This document shows positions 25,319 to 37,380 of a stretch of DNA of 64,000 bases, piece after piece (position 1 is the stretch's first letter; every line of letters starts with the position of its first letter). The notes beneath the pieces are model-generated. The model saw nothing but the letters and a program-made list of their open reading frames with translations. It searched no databases and was not told where the DNA came from. The stretch comes from Mangifera indica (lineage: Eukaryota; Streptophyta; Magnoliopsida; Sapindales; Anacardiaceae). The DNA lies in NCBI RefSeq assembly GCF_011075055.1, contig NW_025401168.1, positions 5,001 through 69,000 of the forward strand. The letters are read 5' to 3'. The translations under genes and the position numbers were made by a program.

Positions 25319-25518
25319 AAACGATAGAAAGACGAGCAAAGGTGATAGACCAGCAATGTTCAGCTACATGGGAGTGTAGAGAGAGATGGCGTATTGAATG
25401 GGCGAAGAATTCAGAGTTACTCTTTTCTCCTAGTCTCACAAAATTAAGAAATTGCAGGGATCTGTTTTTCCAAATCACTGGAAACTATAACGATTCGTTT
25501 GGCCTTTTATTACACAAC

Positions 25519-28500
25519 ATGCAAGCCAATGCCGGTATGGTGGCCGGCTCTCACCGCCGAAACGAGTTGGTTCGGATTCGGCACGATTCCGACAGTGGGG
25601 TTTGTGTTTTTAGCCTACCCTTTTCTGATTCAACGCTCAAAATTTTAACTTTGCGTTTCATTTTTGTTTCTGTTTTGTGTGCGTAATTCTGATTGTTAGC
25701 TTGTGGATCTAATTGGTAACTATCTGAAAGTGACTTTGGAGCTTGAGTTTGAGTCGTTATGTTTGAGTTGAAAACAAGATTGTAGCTGAATATCATTTTA
25801 GATTAACTAACTTGTGACTACAGTGTTGTAAGTCATTTTCGTTGGTTGCTTTATGGTGCCTAAGTCTGATTGTTAATTGTATGAAAATGGCTATTAGTTG
25901 GAAGAGTTGTGTAGTGCTTGTAGGTTGATCTCGATATCTTAGTTTGACTTCAAGTGTTTAAAACCTTTCTGGAGTGGTCCTTCAAGTTTTGGTGTTTGGA
26001 TCAGAGCGTTGATTTATGAGACTGAGTTTTCCTGGTGCTAAGTTTTTCCGTCAGTCGTTATTTTAGTGAATTCTTGGGTTTCTATGTTTTTTCGGATTAG
26101 GTATTTGTAGTTGTGATCTTGTTGTTCTGTGTCCATTTCTTCAAATTTTGTAAGGTATTTATTAGAATTAGGATTTTGACAACTGGATTTAAGGATATTT
26201 CATCCATTTGTTAATTGTCTAATTTTTGGATTTTGTTCAGTTCCTTGCGTGTGCTATTATTATGGTGCATTATGTTTGAGATCTTGATGTTTTGTTCTTC
26301 ATCCCAGTTGGATTTAAACATCTCTTGTCCTCTTAGATGCCACATGCTGGAAAACGTGCACTCTTGTATTTTCTTTTTTTGGCTCTACATATATTCTCTC
26401 TTGGACACACATCTGATACATGTTTGAACGCTGGTTATAACTGTGTGCTATTGCCTATTGGGTTTATGTAACACATGACTTTATATTTACTTAATGCATT
26501 TAGGTTTCGACAACTCTGTGGAAGAGCTTGGTTATGGTGTGCTATTGCCTATTGGGTTTATGTATCGTAGGACATTATTTACTTAACATTTTTAGGTGTG
26601 GGCCAACAGTGTGGAAGAGTTTAGGGATTGCTACATCTGTTGATTTCATTGTTTAACAAAGTTTTCGTGTAAAGTATTTTTAGCTTAGTCTGCATCTTAG
26701 TCTGTAAAGTTTTTTTATCTGCAAAAAAAAGATAGATGTATATGAAGATGCAAGAACTTGTTATTTTGTTCATATTCAATGGTTTTGAAAGGATGCGAAA
26801 TTAATCTAGCTCTTTACAATAATAAGAGAAATTGAAAAAAAGGAAAGAAAGAAAGTTATGAAATTATTAAGTAAAAAATTTCCCCTGTCTTCATTGTAGT
26901 TATTGGCACAAATAATTAGGACTTCAATTAACAGTTGAGTGTGCTTTTTTGTTTTTCATCATTAAAATCTTTTGGTTTTATGAGCCTGCAACTTGTAAAT
27001 TTGAGGGCAATTAAATCAAAACAATGAATTTTTCCTTTTCCAATTTTGGATTCCTGAGCAGTGCATTGTTGTGTATCTGCAGCCCAAGCCCCTGAAGAAT
27101 TTAAATGGTCAAACATGCCAGATTTGTGGTGATAACGTTGGACTCACAGCTACTGGTGATATATTTGTTGCCTGCAATGAGTGTGCCTTCCCAGTTTGCA
27201 GGCCTTGTTATGAGTATGAGCGTAAAGATGGAACTCAGTCTTGCCCTCAGTGCAAGACTAGATATAGGAGGCACAAAGGTTTGCCTTTTTAAAAAAAAAA
27301 AAAAACTTTTTTAACTATCCTTTTGCAAAATCTGGTTTCAGTCATATTGTTAAGAACAAAATAAATCAAGCCTGCATAATTTAGGGAGTCCACGAGTTGA
27401 GGGAGATGATGAAGAGGATGATATCGATGATCTGGAGAATGAGTTCAATTATGCCCAGGTACATAGCAAAGCAAGACACCAGTGGCAGGGCGAAGACCCA
27501 GAACTATCTGCATCTTCTAGACATGAATCTCGACAACCAATTCCCCTTCTGACCAATGGACAGCCGGTAGGCATATCATTTTGTCTATGCTTTTCGCTGA
27601 TTTGCTACTAAGTTTTTGGAAATGCATATATAAAGTTCCCTTCTTGTATCTAATTGTGGTGCATATGAAGTAATTTGAAGCTTTCTTTGACCTTACTGTC
27701 ATATCCTCTCTTGGAATTAATCTACCTTTTGTACTAATGATCAGAATAACTTAATAGTCTGTCTAGAATATGGGTTGTTCTATTGTTGAGTACAAGTATC
27801 AATGTTTTCTTGTAGTTGTAGGTTGGTTACCATGAAGAGTTCTTAGCTTGATAAGACATGTTCAAATTGTTATAATTTTTTACTGTGTTCCAACTCAATT
27901 TCTTTTCCTTTTTCAGGTCTCTAGTGAAATTCCAACACCTGACACTCAATCTGTGCGAACTACATCTGGTCCTCTGGGCCCTGCTGAAAGGAATATTAAT
28001 TCTTCTCCTTACGTTGATCCAAGACAACCAGGTATTCAAGTAACTTGAGTTTTCTTTATCTGAAAATCCTTACACAAGGCTCTATAGCATTGTTGTTGCT
28101 TTATGAATTATCATTTGATCATATAATCTATTTTTACAGTTCCAGTGAGAATTGTGGACCCTTCAAAGGACTTGAATTCTTATGGCCTTGGAAATGTTGA
28201 CTGGAAGGAGAGGGTTGAAGGCTGGAAACTTAAACAGGAGAAAAATATGATGCAGATGAGCAGTAAATATAGTGAAGGAAAGGGAGACATAGAAGGCACT
28301 GGTTCAAATGGAGAAGAACTCCAAATGTAAGTTTCTTTGGACTTCTATTGGGATTTATTTCTTTTTTTCCCTCTACTTCTGAGCAGCAGGTTGTTTGGGT
28401 AAATAGTGGAATGTTTTTGTATCGCTGAACTGTCAACTGAGCTTTGTGCCTCTTTTTACTTTCATTGATATTTATAATTTTTTGATACAGGGCTGATGAT

Positions 28501-31500
28501 GCTCGACAGCCGTTGAGTCGTGTGGTACCAATTCCTTCATCTCACTTGACCCCTTATCGGGTTGTAATCATTCTCCGGCTTATAATTTTGGGCTTTTTCT
28601 TACAATATCGGGCAACTCATCCGGTGAAAGATGCTTATCCTTTATGGCTGACATCAGTTATCTGTGAGATTTGGTTCGCCTTGTCCTGGCTTCTAGATCA
28701 GTTTCCAAAATGGTATCCAGTCAACCGTGAGACCTATTTAGACAGGCTTGCATTGAGGTCTGTTTAATTTACTTAACTTCTGAGTTTGTTGGATTTGGGA
28801 CCTGAATATGCAGGGGATTCTACTATATTATTAATTGTAGTTCTGCTTTGCAGATATGATAGGGAAGGGGAACCATCACAATTGGCTCCTGTAGATATTT
28901 TTGTTAGTACAGTGGATCCCCTCAAAGAGCCGCCTCTTGTTACAGCAAACACTGTTTTGTCCATACTTGCTGTGGATTATCCTGTTGACAAAGTATCTTG
29001 CTATGTTTCGGATGATGGTTCAGCAATGTTGACCTTTGAAGCCCTCTCTGAAACTGCAGAGTTTGCTAGGAAGTGGGTGCCATTCTGTAAGAAGCACAAT
29101 ATTGAGCCTAGGGCCCCTGAATTTTATTTCGCCCAGAAGATTGATTACTTGAAGGACAAAATACAACCTTCTTTTGTGAAAGAACGCCGAGCAATGAAGG
29201 TGAGTCTCCATAAGTACGGTCGTAGGTGAGGCTTGCATGTTACATTAGAAATAGAGAACCAACAATGGGGTTGTGGTGTTAAGAACTTTAATTTCCAACC
29301 AGGAGTTACTGTTTAAACCTCTTAAGCTTCATACTTGCAATAACATAGCCCATGGTTATGACTACCAAGGTTATTGTTTCCACCTAGTCCCCAGTCTAGA
29401 AAAGAAAAATGTAAAAGTAAAGAGAAAGGAAGAAAATACAATATTTATTTTTAAGTGTATTTGAGGTAAGACTAAAGAGATCATAAATGTTTGAGCCTGT
29501 ATACTGTAGGAAAAAGATATATCAGATCTGTTAAAGTAGGTTTTGTGAAGCATTTGTGTGATGTGTGTATAAAAGCTACAGTTCTGACTGTGATGTGTTG
29601 TTCTAATTATTTAACATAAACCTATGTATGGCTATAGTGGTTTGATTTTACATTGCCCTTGTTTGAGTTATAAATAACAGATAATTTTTATTCCTTGCAG
29701 AGAGAATATGAGGAGTTTAAGGTGCAGATCAATGCCCTTGTTGCAAAAGCTCAGAAGATGCCGGAAGAAGGTTGGACAATGCAGGATGGCACTCCATGGC
29801 CCGGTAATAATCCTAGGGATCATCCTGGAATGATTCAGGTATTATCATCTTTCCAAGTGTCATAAAAAAATCACCTTTAAAATTTCCTTTTTATCTGTTG
29901 TGTTCTTATCATTTTATTTTCCATTTTTTCTGGTTCTGGTTCTCTTTGGTGGAGAACAGGTGTTCTTAGGCCACAGTGGAGGGCTTGATACTGATGGAAA
30001 TGAGCTACCTCGTCTTGTTTATGTTTCTCGTGAGAAGCGTCCTGGCTTCCAACACCACAAGAAAGCTGGAGCTATGAATGCATTGGTTTGTGATCTTCAA
30101 ACATTTTGTTTTATTTCATCAAGTTACTTATTAATAATGTACTACAAGTTATTTATAAATTCTTCCCATTTCGGTTGCCGCAGTCAGTTTTGTAACTCAT
30201 GCTGTGTGCAAATTCTTTTGCCTTTCTTATTTACTAACCAGGTAGGTTTTACCTTGTAATGCAGATTCGAGTTTCAGCTGTCTTGACCAATGGTGCATAT
30301 CTGTTGAATGTTGATTGTGATCACTACTTCAATAACAGCAAAGCTCTTAGAGAGGCAATGTGTTTCATGATGGATCCTGTACTTGGAAAGAAAACTTGCT
30401 ATGTACAGTTCCCACAGCGTTTTGACGGCATTGATATTCATGATCGATATGCCAATCGCAATATTGTTTTTTTTGATGTAAGTCCCACTTGGATTTCTAG
30501 CCAGATTGCTAGTATGAATTAATTTCATTGTAGTAGTTACTGGGCTTAGGCTTGTTAAGCACACGCTTCTTCTTTTATTTGTCAGATCAACTTGAAGGGG
30601 CTTGATGGCATCCAGGGTCCAGTCTATGTGGGAACTGGTTGTTGTTTCAATAGACAAGCTCTATATGGATATGATCCAGTTTTAACTGAAGAGGATTTGG
30701 AGCCAAACATTATTATCAAGGGATGTTGTGGTTCAAGAAAGAAGGGAAAGGGTTCTAACAAGAAATACATGGACAAGAAGAGGGCAATGAAAAGAACTGA
30801 ATCTACCGTTCCAATTTTTAATATGGAAGACATTGAAGAGGGTGTTGAAGGTAGGTTTTTAATAAGCTAGCACTGCAAGCCATCAATAACCTTGTTTGAA
30901 TGACCATTAATTTAATATATCGGAGTATCTTCGGGCCTTTTCTATCTTTTTATTTGACAAAAGTTGCTGGTTAACTCAAGTAGGGTTGAGGGGAAGTCCA
31001 TACTATTTGACTTTTTTAACTGTATTCCTTGCATTCTTCAGGATATGATGATGAGAGGTCCCTTCTTATGTCTCAGAAGAGCTTAGAGAAGCGTTTTGGT
31101 CAGTCACCAGTTTTTATTGCTGCCACCTTCATGGAACAGGGAGGCATACCACCAACCACTAATCCTGCGACTCTTTTGAAAGAAGCAATCCATGTTATAA
31201 GTTGTGGATATGAGGACAAGACTGAATGGGGCAAAGAGGTTAGTGTCATGCCAACTGGGGATTTAGTTGGATATTGTCTTAACTATGTTTTATTAACTAA
31301 TAAATCTCTAAGTGTACTGCCAGATTGGATGGATCTATGGTTCTGTTACAGAAGATATCTTAACTGGGTTCAAGATGCATGCTCGTGGTTGGATATCAAT
31401 TTATTGCATGCCACCCCGTCCAGCTTTTAAGGGGTCTGCTCCTATCAATCTTTCTGATCGATTGAACCAAGTTCTTCGATGGGCCTTGGGGTCAATTGAG

Positions 31501-32372
31501 ATTTTGCTGAGCCGGCATTGCCCCATATGGTATGGGTACAAGGGAAGATTGAAGCTTTTGGAAAGACTGGCTTACATTAATACCATTGTCTACCCCCTGA
31601 CCTCTATTCCACTGCTTGCTTACTGCATGCTTCCTGCTTTTTGCCTTCTTACTGGAAAATTCATTATTCCGGAGGTAAGTGATTTTTTTGCTTACATTGG
31701 CTTACAACTGACTTGTGCTTTCTTTCAATATTGTATCTGAATATTACCTGTCCAATTAATTTGTGACACAACCATTTTTTGTAGATAAGCAACTTTGCTA
31801 GCATGTGGTTTATTTTACTTTTTGTCTCCATTTTTGCTACTGGAATACTGGAGCTACGGTGGAGTGGGGTTGGTATTGAGGACTGGTGGAGGAACGAACA
31901 GTTCTGGGTCATTGGTGGTACATCAGCGCACCTGTTTGCTGTTTTCCAGGGTCTTTTAAAAGTGCTTGCAGGTATTGATACTAGCTTCACTGTTACCTCA
32001 AAGGCATCTGACGATGATGGAGACTTTGCAGAGCTTTATGTTTTCAAATGGACATCTCTTCTCATCCCCCCAACTACTGTCCTTATTGTGAACCTGGTGG
32101 GTATTGTTGCTGGTGTATCATATGCCATAAACAGTGGGTACCAATCATGGGGTCCCCTATTTGGCAAGCTGTTCTTTGCCATATGGGTCATTGCCCATCT
32201 CTATCCTTTCTTGAAGGGTTTGTTGGGTCGCCAAAACCGTACACCTACCATCGTCATTGTCTGGTCTATACTTCTTGCCTCCATTTTCAGCTTGCTCTGG
32301 GTGAGAATTGATCCCTTCACCTCAAATTCCACCAAATCTGCTGCAAATGGTCAATGTGGCATCAATTGCTGA
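25519..32372 (+). CDS. CESA1: Cellulose synthase catalytic subunit, CESA1 class
   Basis: Plasma-membrane glucosyltransferase (GT2) that polymerises UDP-glucose into cellulose in the primary-wall rosette complex. Fourteen exons: 25519-25599, 27083-27278, 27385-27566, 27917-28031, 28140-28326, 28491-28757, 28854-29199, 29701-29838, 29960-30085, 30265-30477, 30586-30850, 31042-31238, 31324-31674, 31785-32372. All are GT-AG and in phase, for 1,083 residues. An N-terminal RING-type zinc finger uses C39, C42, C58, C61, C66, C69, C81 and C84. Two membrane helices follow ([31 protein letters not shown]), then the catalytic D396-D397-G, D563-C-D565, T780-E-D and Q820-V-L-R-W824 motifs, and a six-helix C-terminal region ending CGINC. 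The start [25 protein letters not shown] is diagnostic of the CESA1/CESA10 class, and 14 exons is the class structure. Intron 1 is 1.48 kb. Confidence 0.98.
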
Positions 32373-32674
32373 GACATACCAGTACCAAATGTCATCTCTC
32401 CTTGAAGTTTTTCATCCTGTGTTTATACAATAAGATATGAAGTTATTGAAGTTGTTTGTGGATGATATGATCTAAATCATACAGTTTTTCTGTCTAGAAA
32501 GGAGTTTGATGGATCTTATTAATTTTGTCTGGTGCTGAAGGACAAGACATTACAAGATCCCTTCTTTGTATCGAATAATTTATTTCTTGCTTTTTCACTT
32601 CTATAGAGGTGTACGTTGTTGGTCCTTACTCTATTCTTAGTCGTACTGGACCGTAAGTTACGCAGTTTTATTTA
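32373..32674 (+). other. CESA1 3' untranslated region and flank
   Basis: AT-rich sequence after the CESA1 stop, reaching the target duplication of the next Mutator-like element at 32666-32674. No precise polyadenylation site can be assigned from sequence alone. Confidence 0.5.
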
Positions 32675-33605
32675 GGCCAAAAGACTTATTCCCACTCTCG
32701 TGTTATTTTAAATTTATATCTATTAATTTTTAAAAATTTTTATTAAAATTTTTAGTTAAAATTAAAGATAAAATTATTATTTTAATTATAATATTAAAAA
32801 ATTAAAATTTTATTTTTTTTTCCTTACCTTAGTTTTAGAAAATAATAATTTTTTCTTTAATCTTATATATTCCAATTGTAAAAAATAATATTTTTCTTTC
32901 AACTTTAGGGTTTAATACTTTTTTTAAGATTTGCTTACAGTCGTCCCTTAAAGCTTTTTGAAACTTTTATTTCATCTCTAAAATTCCATCCCTTTGTTGA
33001 CCTTTTTTCGGTGCCCTCCTCTCTCTGTCTATTACCACCTCTCTTCCTGGATCAAGCTATAATTAGCCTAGTATCCTTCTCCAATGAGATGGAGACGTGA
33101 TTCTTCTCCGTCAAGCATGATTTCTCTATAGCCACCTTTTTATGATTTTTCTGTTGAACGTAATTTTTTGATGTTGCTGATGGACAGTGGAAGGAAGGGA
33201 CGACTCAATGTCTCTCGAAGTGGAGATCTTTTTGTCTGGATTTATCAAATCTAGAAAAAAATTATCTGGATGACTAGTTTCTAAGTTAAAAGATGACGGG
33301 GTTCTTACCAAAGAAGTGAAGAGATGATGATATCGATTATTTAAAATAGAAAAAAGAGATCGTTGATGGGCAAAGAGTAAAAAAAAAAACTTAGGTTTAA
33401 GGGTGGAAATATGAATTTTTAAAATTAATTTTTTTTTTAAAAGTGAGTTTATTAATTTTTAAAATAAAAAAATAAATATATATATTTTTAATAATATTAT
33501 TAAAATAATGATTTTGTTGTTTAACGCTTATTAAAAATTTAACATATTTTAGGTTTTTTTAAATTAACTGTTTAAGTTTGGGTTTTGGGAATTAGTGTTT
33601 TGGCC
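32675..33605. mobile_element. Mutator-like non-autonomous element, copy C
   Basis: Ends are GGCCAAAAGACTTATTCCCA at the left and GGGAATTAGTGTTTTGGCC at the right. Both are flanked by the perfect 9-base target duplication TTTTATTTA (32666-32674 and 33606-33614). A 9-base duplication plus long inverted ends is characteristic of the Mutator superfamily. The arms are AT-rich and the core (about 32930-33330) is GC-richer and unlike the cores of the other copies. No transposase. Confidence 0.85.
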
Positions 33606-34061
33606 TTTTATTTATTTATAAAGTTAAAGAGCATGTAGAAGCAATGTACTCTTCCGTTTGAGAAACAGAATGAAAGAAATTGTTATTCTTTTCAATTAAT
33701 TGTTCGTCCATTGCATCGATGTTCGAAAAATGCCTGAATTTCTGAAGACAAGGTGGTTTTTTGTTTATTTAAATTATAAAAAAAAATATAAATAATCTGC
33801 AATCAGCTACGCTTTATCGGATCAGGTTTAAATCACCCAAGGCCCAGCTTGGTTTGGAACCTCATAAAGAGACATGATTAGAAGTTAGAACACACAGAAC
33901 GACGCCGATTTGGTGTAAACATATGGGAGCAATGTCTAAGCCCCGGCTATAAAGACAAAGGGGGTCAAGGAAGGGTTTTCTGCTGTTATTTCAAAATCAA
34001 CATTTTCTGAGGCTAGAGAGAGTGTTCTGAACTTGGGAACTAGGGTTTTTCTCTCTCTCAA
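33606..34061 (+). promoter_or_regulatory. Promoter and leader of the Alba gene
   Basis: A TATA box (CTATAAA, 33948-33954) lies 108 bases before the ATG. The leader includes a telo-box (AAACCCTA, read on the minus strand at 34041-34048) and a CT-rich TTCTCTCTCTC stretch just before the start. Telo-box plus pyrimidine-rich leader is common in plant genes for translation and ribosome functions. Confidence 0.6.
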
Positions 34062-36574
34062 ATGGAGGTAATTACAGAGCAAGTTAACAACTTGAACATC
34101 ACTGATACATCTGCAGCCAACAAGAAGAACCGAATCCAAGTCTCTAATACCAAGAAACCCCTGTTCTTTTATGTGAATCTCGCTAAGGTGTTCTTTTTCT
34201 CCCCTCGCACACAACTTCTTTTTGCTTTATGTATCGTTGCCCGAAACGGTCAACAAAAGTAGCTAAAATGTTTACAAACTATCTCTCTTAGTGTTTTTTT
34301 TTTTGGTTTTCTCTATTCGGGGTTGTAGATTGTTAGTAAAATCTGTTAGGGATTAGGGTTTTTAATTTTTATGTGCTGATATGTTTTTTTTTCTTGCATT
34401 TTCATTTACATGAACCCATGTTCGGTTGCTGAAAATTTAAGGGAAATATAACAACAGTGACAACAGTTTCGATTTTACTATACTTGTACGGCTGAAAATT
34501 AGGTTTGCATTCGAGGGAAAGAAAAATAAAAAAGGGAAGAAATAGATGATAGCAAAAAAGGGCTATCTTGGAGTTAAGTTATGATACACATTATGATCAA
34601 GGTAATTTTTTGCGGATGAGTGCTGCCAGGTCCTATTCAATGAAAGAAATTTAAAAATCTTTATTTGTTGAGTCAATACTCTCTCTCTCCCTCTCATTTG
34701 CTAAAGTCACCATCTAATATACTGATTGATTGCTGGTAATATAAAAAATGAGGATTAGAAAATTTTGGATTCGCGGTTTTGCAGTTTTTGTCCTTCTGTG
34801 AAGGAAAATATCAACTAAACAGATTGAGATGAATACCTTTCTCAATAAGGCCATTTAGAGTTAGTGTTCTCCTTTCTATTATGGAGCTTCGCATTGATGA
34901 ACTTGCACACATACACGCAAGAATATCCATGGTTGTATTCACTTTAATTTTTCTGTATTTATTTAGAGTTGAGGCCCCTGTGGTGGTGGTGGTGGTGGTC
35001 TAGGATTCAGTGGGTTATGCTTAGTAAATGACACGTGTATCCTGTTTGGTGTTTGATCATTTGATGGTTAATGATTATCTTTGCAGAGGTACATGCAGCA
35101 GCACTCTGAGGTGGAACTTTCTGCTCTTGGAATGGGTAAAGCTTTTACTCTCTAAAGCCTGTCCTTAGTTTTACAAGTATAGTATGGAATCATATTTTGG
35201 TTCTCCATTTTGAAAAATTTCCTCTCTTTGTGGTATTACTTTCTTGACATTTTAAATCAAGTGATTCATGTCTCTTTTGATTAATTTCAACGAAGTTGGC
35301 TAAAGCGTTTTTTTGAAAGACATACTTGAGTGGTTATGCTTGTCTCATGCATTTTAAGTGTTTGGTGTTGATTTGCTATATCTTCATTGTGACCAGAGTG
35401 ATTGTAATGTTTGTTACTTGTTTGGCCAGTTATATAGATTTTTGTGTTATCAAGTATGGTTTTAATCCCATGGCTTCTCATCTATTGAACTGCTTGTCTG
35501 ATACCGTGTATAGTTGGCATCTGTGTTGTTAAATGGTCTTCCTCACATATTTACATTTATGTTACATCTGCAGCTATCGCCACAGTTGTTACAATTGCTG
35601 AGATCTTGAAGAATAATGGACTGGCTGTTGAGAAAAGTGAGATTTTTAGACTTATTTTTTATTTTTATTTTTTTGCTTTCAAGTACATAATGTGCACTCA
35701 CAATTGTGGCATGTGATTCATATAGAGATCATGACTTCTACTGTTGACATGAGGGAGGAAACCGGAGGACGACCTGTCCAAAAAGCGAAGGTAAATTGCA
35801 ATATTGTACAAGGCAGTAAATTTCATATTGTAGTTAAAACACAAGCATATTTGCATTAGGTTTCATTGTCAATGTCTTTATGGGTGGTTTGTGTTTTCAT
35901 TTATTCTCTTTAGCTGCATTTACAGAATATATATTTTATCCAAAAATGAATACAAAAAGAAAATTGAAAGAATGTGTGTATATATATACATATATTTAAA
36001 AGAGTTGCAAATAAAAAGAAACATAGAATATGATTTCTTCTACTCCTAAAAACGAATGAACATTGTGTATCTATTAAATGGAGAAAGTTATCTGGTTAGA
36101 TTTGTTACATTTTCGCTGTTGTGAAACATTGAGTGTTGTGTCCTAATACCTTGGAAGAGTATGTTATTATGGATGTCAAGGTCTTACATGCCTTGTTTGT
36201 TTGTTGGTCAGATTGATTGTTGAGTCTCTCAGTCTTGATGTATCACATGCAATGAAGGTGTATGTCGCCGTAATATTATCCATTGAAATTTTACTGTTAG
36301 GCCTGTGAAGTGTAATCAAACTGGCTTTTGACTTTTTCTTTAACCTGTCAAAAGCACATGTAACTGTTCTCATCTCATAAGGGGCAGTCTATTTAACGAT
36401 GAGAATGTTTAGTGGGTGTTCTCAGGGCCAGATTTCCCTATTCTCTATATAACTTAGAGAGCTGATAAAAAAATCTTTTGGTAGATTGAAATACTACTGG
36501 GGAAGTCAGAAAAGTTTGATGAGTTGATGGCTGCTGCTGCAGAGGAGGCCTTGGAAAATGAGGAGCAGACCTGA
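34062..36574 (+). CDS. Plant Alba DNA/RNA-binding protein (short class)
   Basis: Small nucleic-acid-binding protein of the Alba (IF3-C-like) fold. In plants the short class (At1g29250/At2g34160-like, about 130 residues) binds RNA and DNA-RNA hybrids in nucleus and cytoplasm. Exons: 34062-34187, 35087-35135, 35574-35636, 35726-35790, 36485-36574. All are GT-AG and in phase, giving 130 residues. Family hallmarks are KKNRIQVSNTKKPLFFYVNLAKRYM, ELSALGMAIATVVTIAEILKNNG, the IMTSTVDM strand, GRPVQKAKIEILLGKSEKFDEL and an acidic tail (AAEEALENEEQT). It lacks the RGG-rich extension of long plant Albas. The start is fixed by the N-terminal MEVITEQVNNL and by the leader with TATA box and telo-box just upstream. 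Confidence 0.96.
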
Positions 36575-37380
36575 GCTCACGAGATGCTACCTGGAATGTA
36601 GTTTGTTCTCTAGCTTGTTAATCATGGACATCTGTAACGGTTCTTCCTAGATGAACTTTCTTAAGTTTTGTTTTACTAGTAGTAACATAATTGTTGTAGG
36701 AAGTTTTGTAAAATTCAATGCCTTCGGTTGCTCAATTCAATTTTGTTTTGAAGTTTATGTAACCTTCACTCTCTTTCACTATGTGATATGTTGGTGTTGG
36801 CTTGTTTATGGTTATGCATGATACTTTAGCATCACTCTTCATGGGCTGGCAGAAGGGTGGTAAGAAAAATGAATCCTCGGGTTAATATCGACTGCCTTTG
36901 AATTTCTTCAGAGTAGATATCATCTGTAACAGATTGTAACCTGGGAAAACGATTTGTACTGCCACTTCAAATTAATTTGAAAACAGTGTAATTTCTCTAA
37001 TTCAAAAGGACCTGAAAATTTTTACCAAAGCGAACTAACAGATGTCATCTCATAGGTAAAATCTTGTATTGTCAATTCATGATAATTTGTCAATCACGGT
37101 GACGAACTATCTCTTACAGCATATGGAAAAATGGTCTCGATTTCAAAATATAATCAAAATCTCATTCTCTCTTAATTGGCTTACAGTCTCATCCAATAAA
37201 AAGCGAAAAAAAAAAAAAAAGACATCTTTCTAAGAAAAAGAAAAAGAAATTCTCGCCTGAAAATTGCCTCCTTGAACGAGTCATTAAAAAAAAAAATTGT
37301 CAGTATCAAAGATGAGAGCAAAATTATTCAACCCAGCATATATAAATAAGTATCCCAGCCTTCTTATTTTCAAAAGAGAT
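36575..37380. other. Convergent intergenic region between Alba and Brittle-1
   Basis: Contains the 3' untranslated region of the Alba gene (to roughly 36780) and, on the other strand, that of the carrier gene. A-rich runs at 37207-37222 and 37286-37297 are present. No further gene seen. Confidence 0.5.

Noticed and set aside
25342..25518. In-frame N-terminal extension of CESA1
   Set aside because: The CESA1 class starts with the [15 protein letters not shown] sequence at 25519. The upstream in-frame codon is not ATG and the extra residues match nothing.
31664..31990. Minus-strand open frames opposite CESA1 exons
   Set aside because: Shadows of the coding strand with no independent family match.
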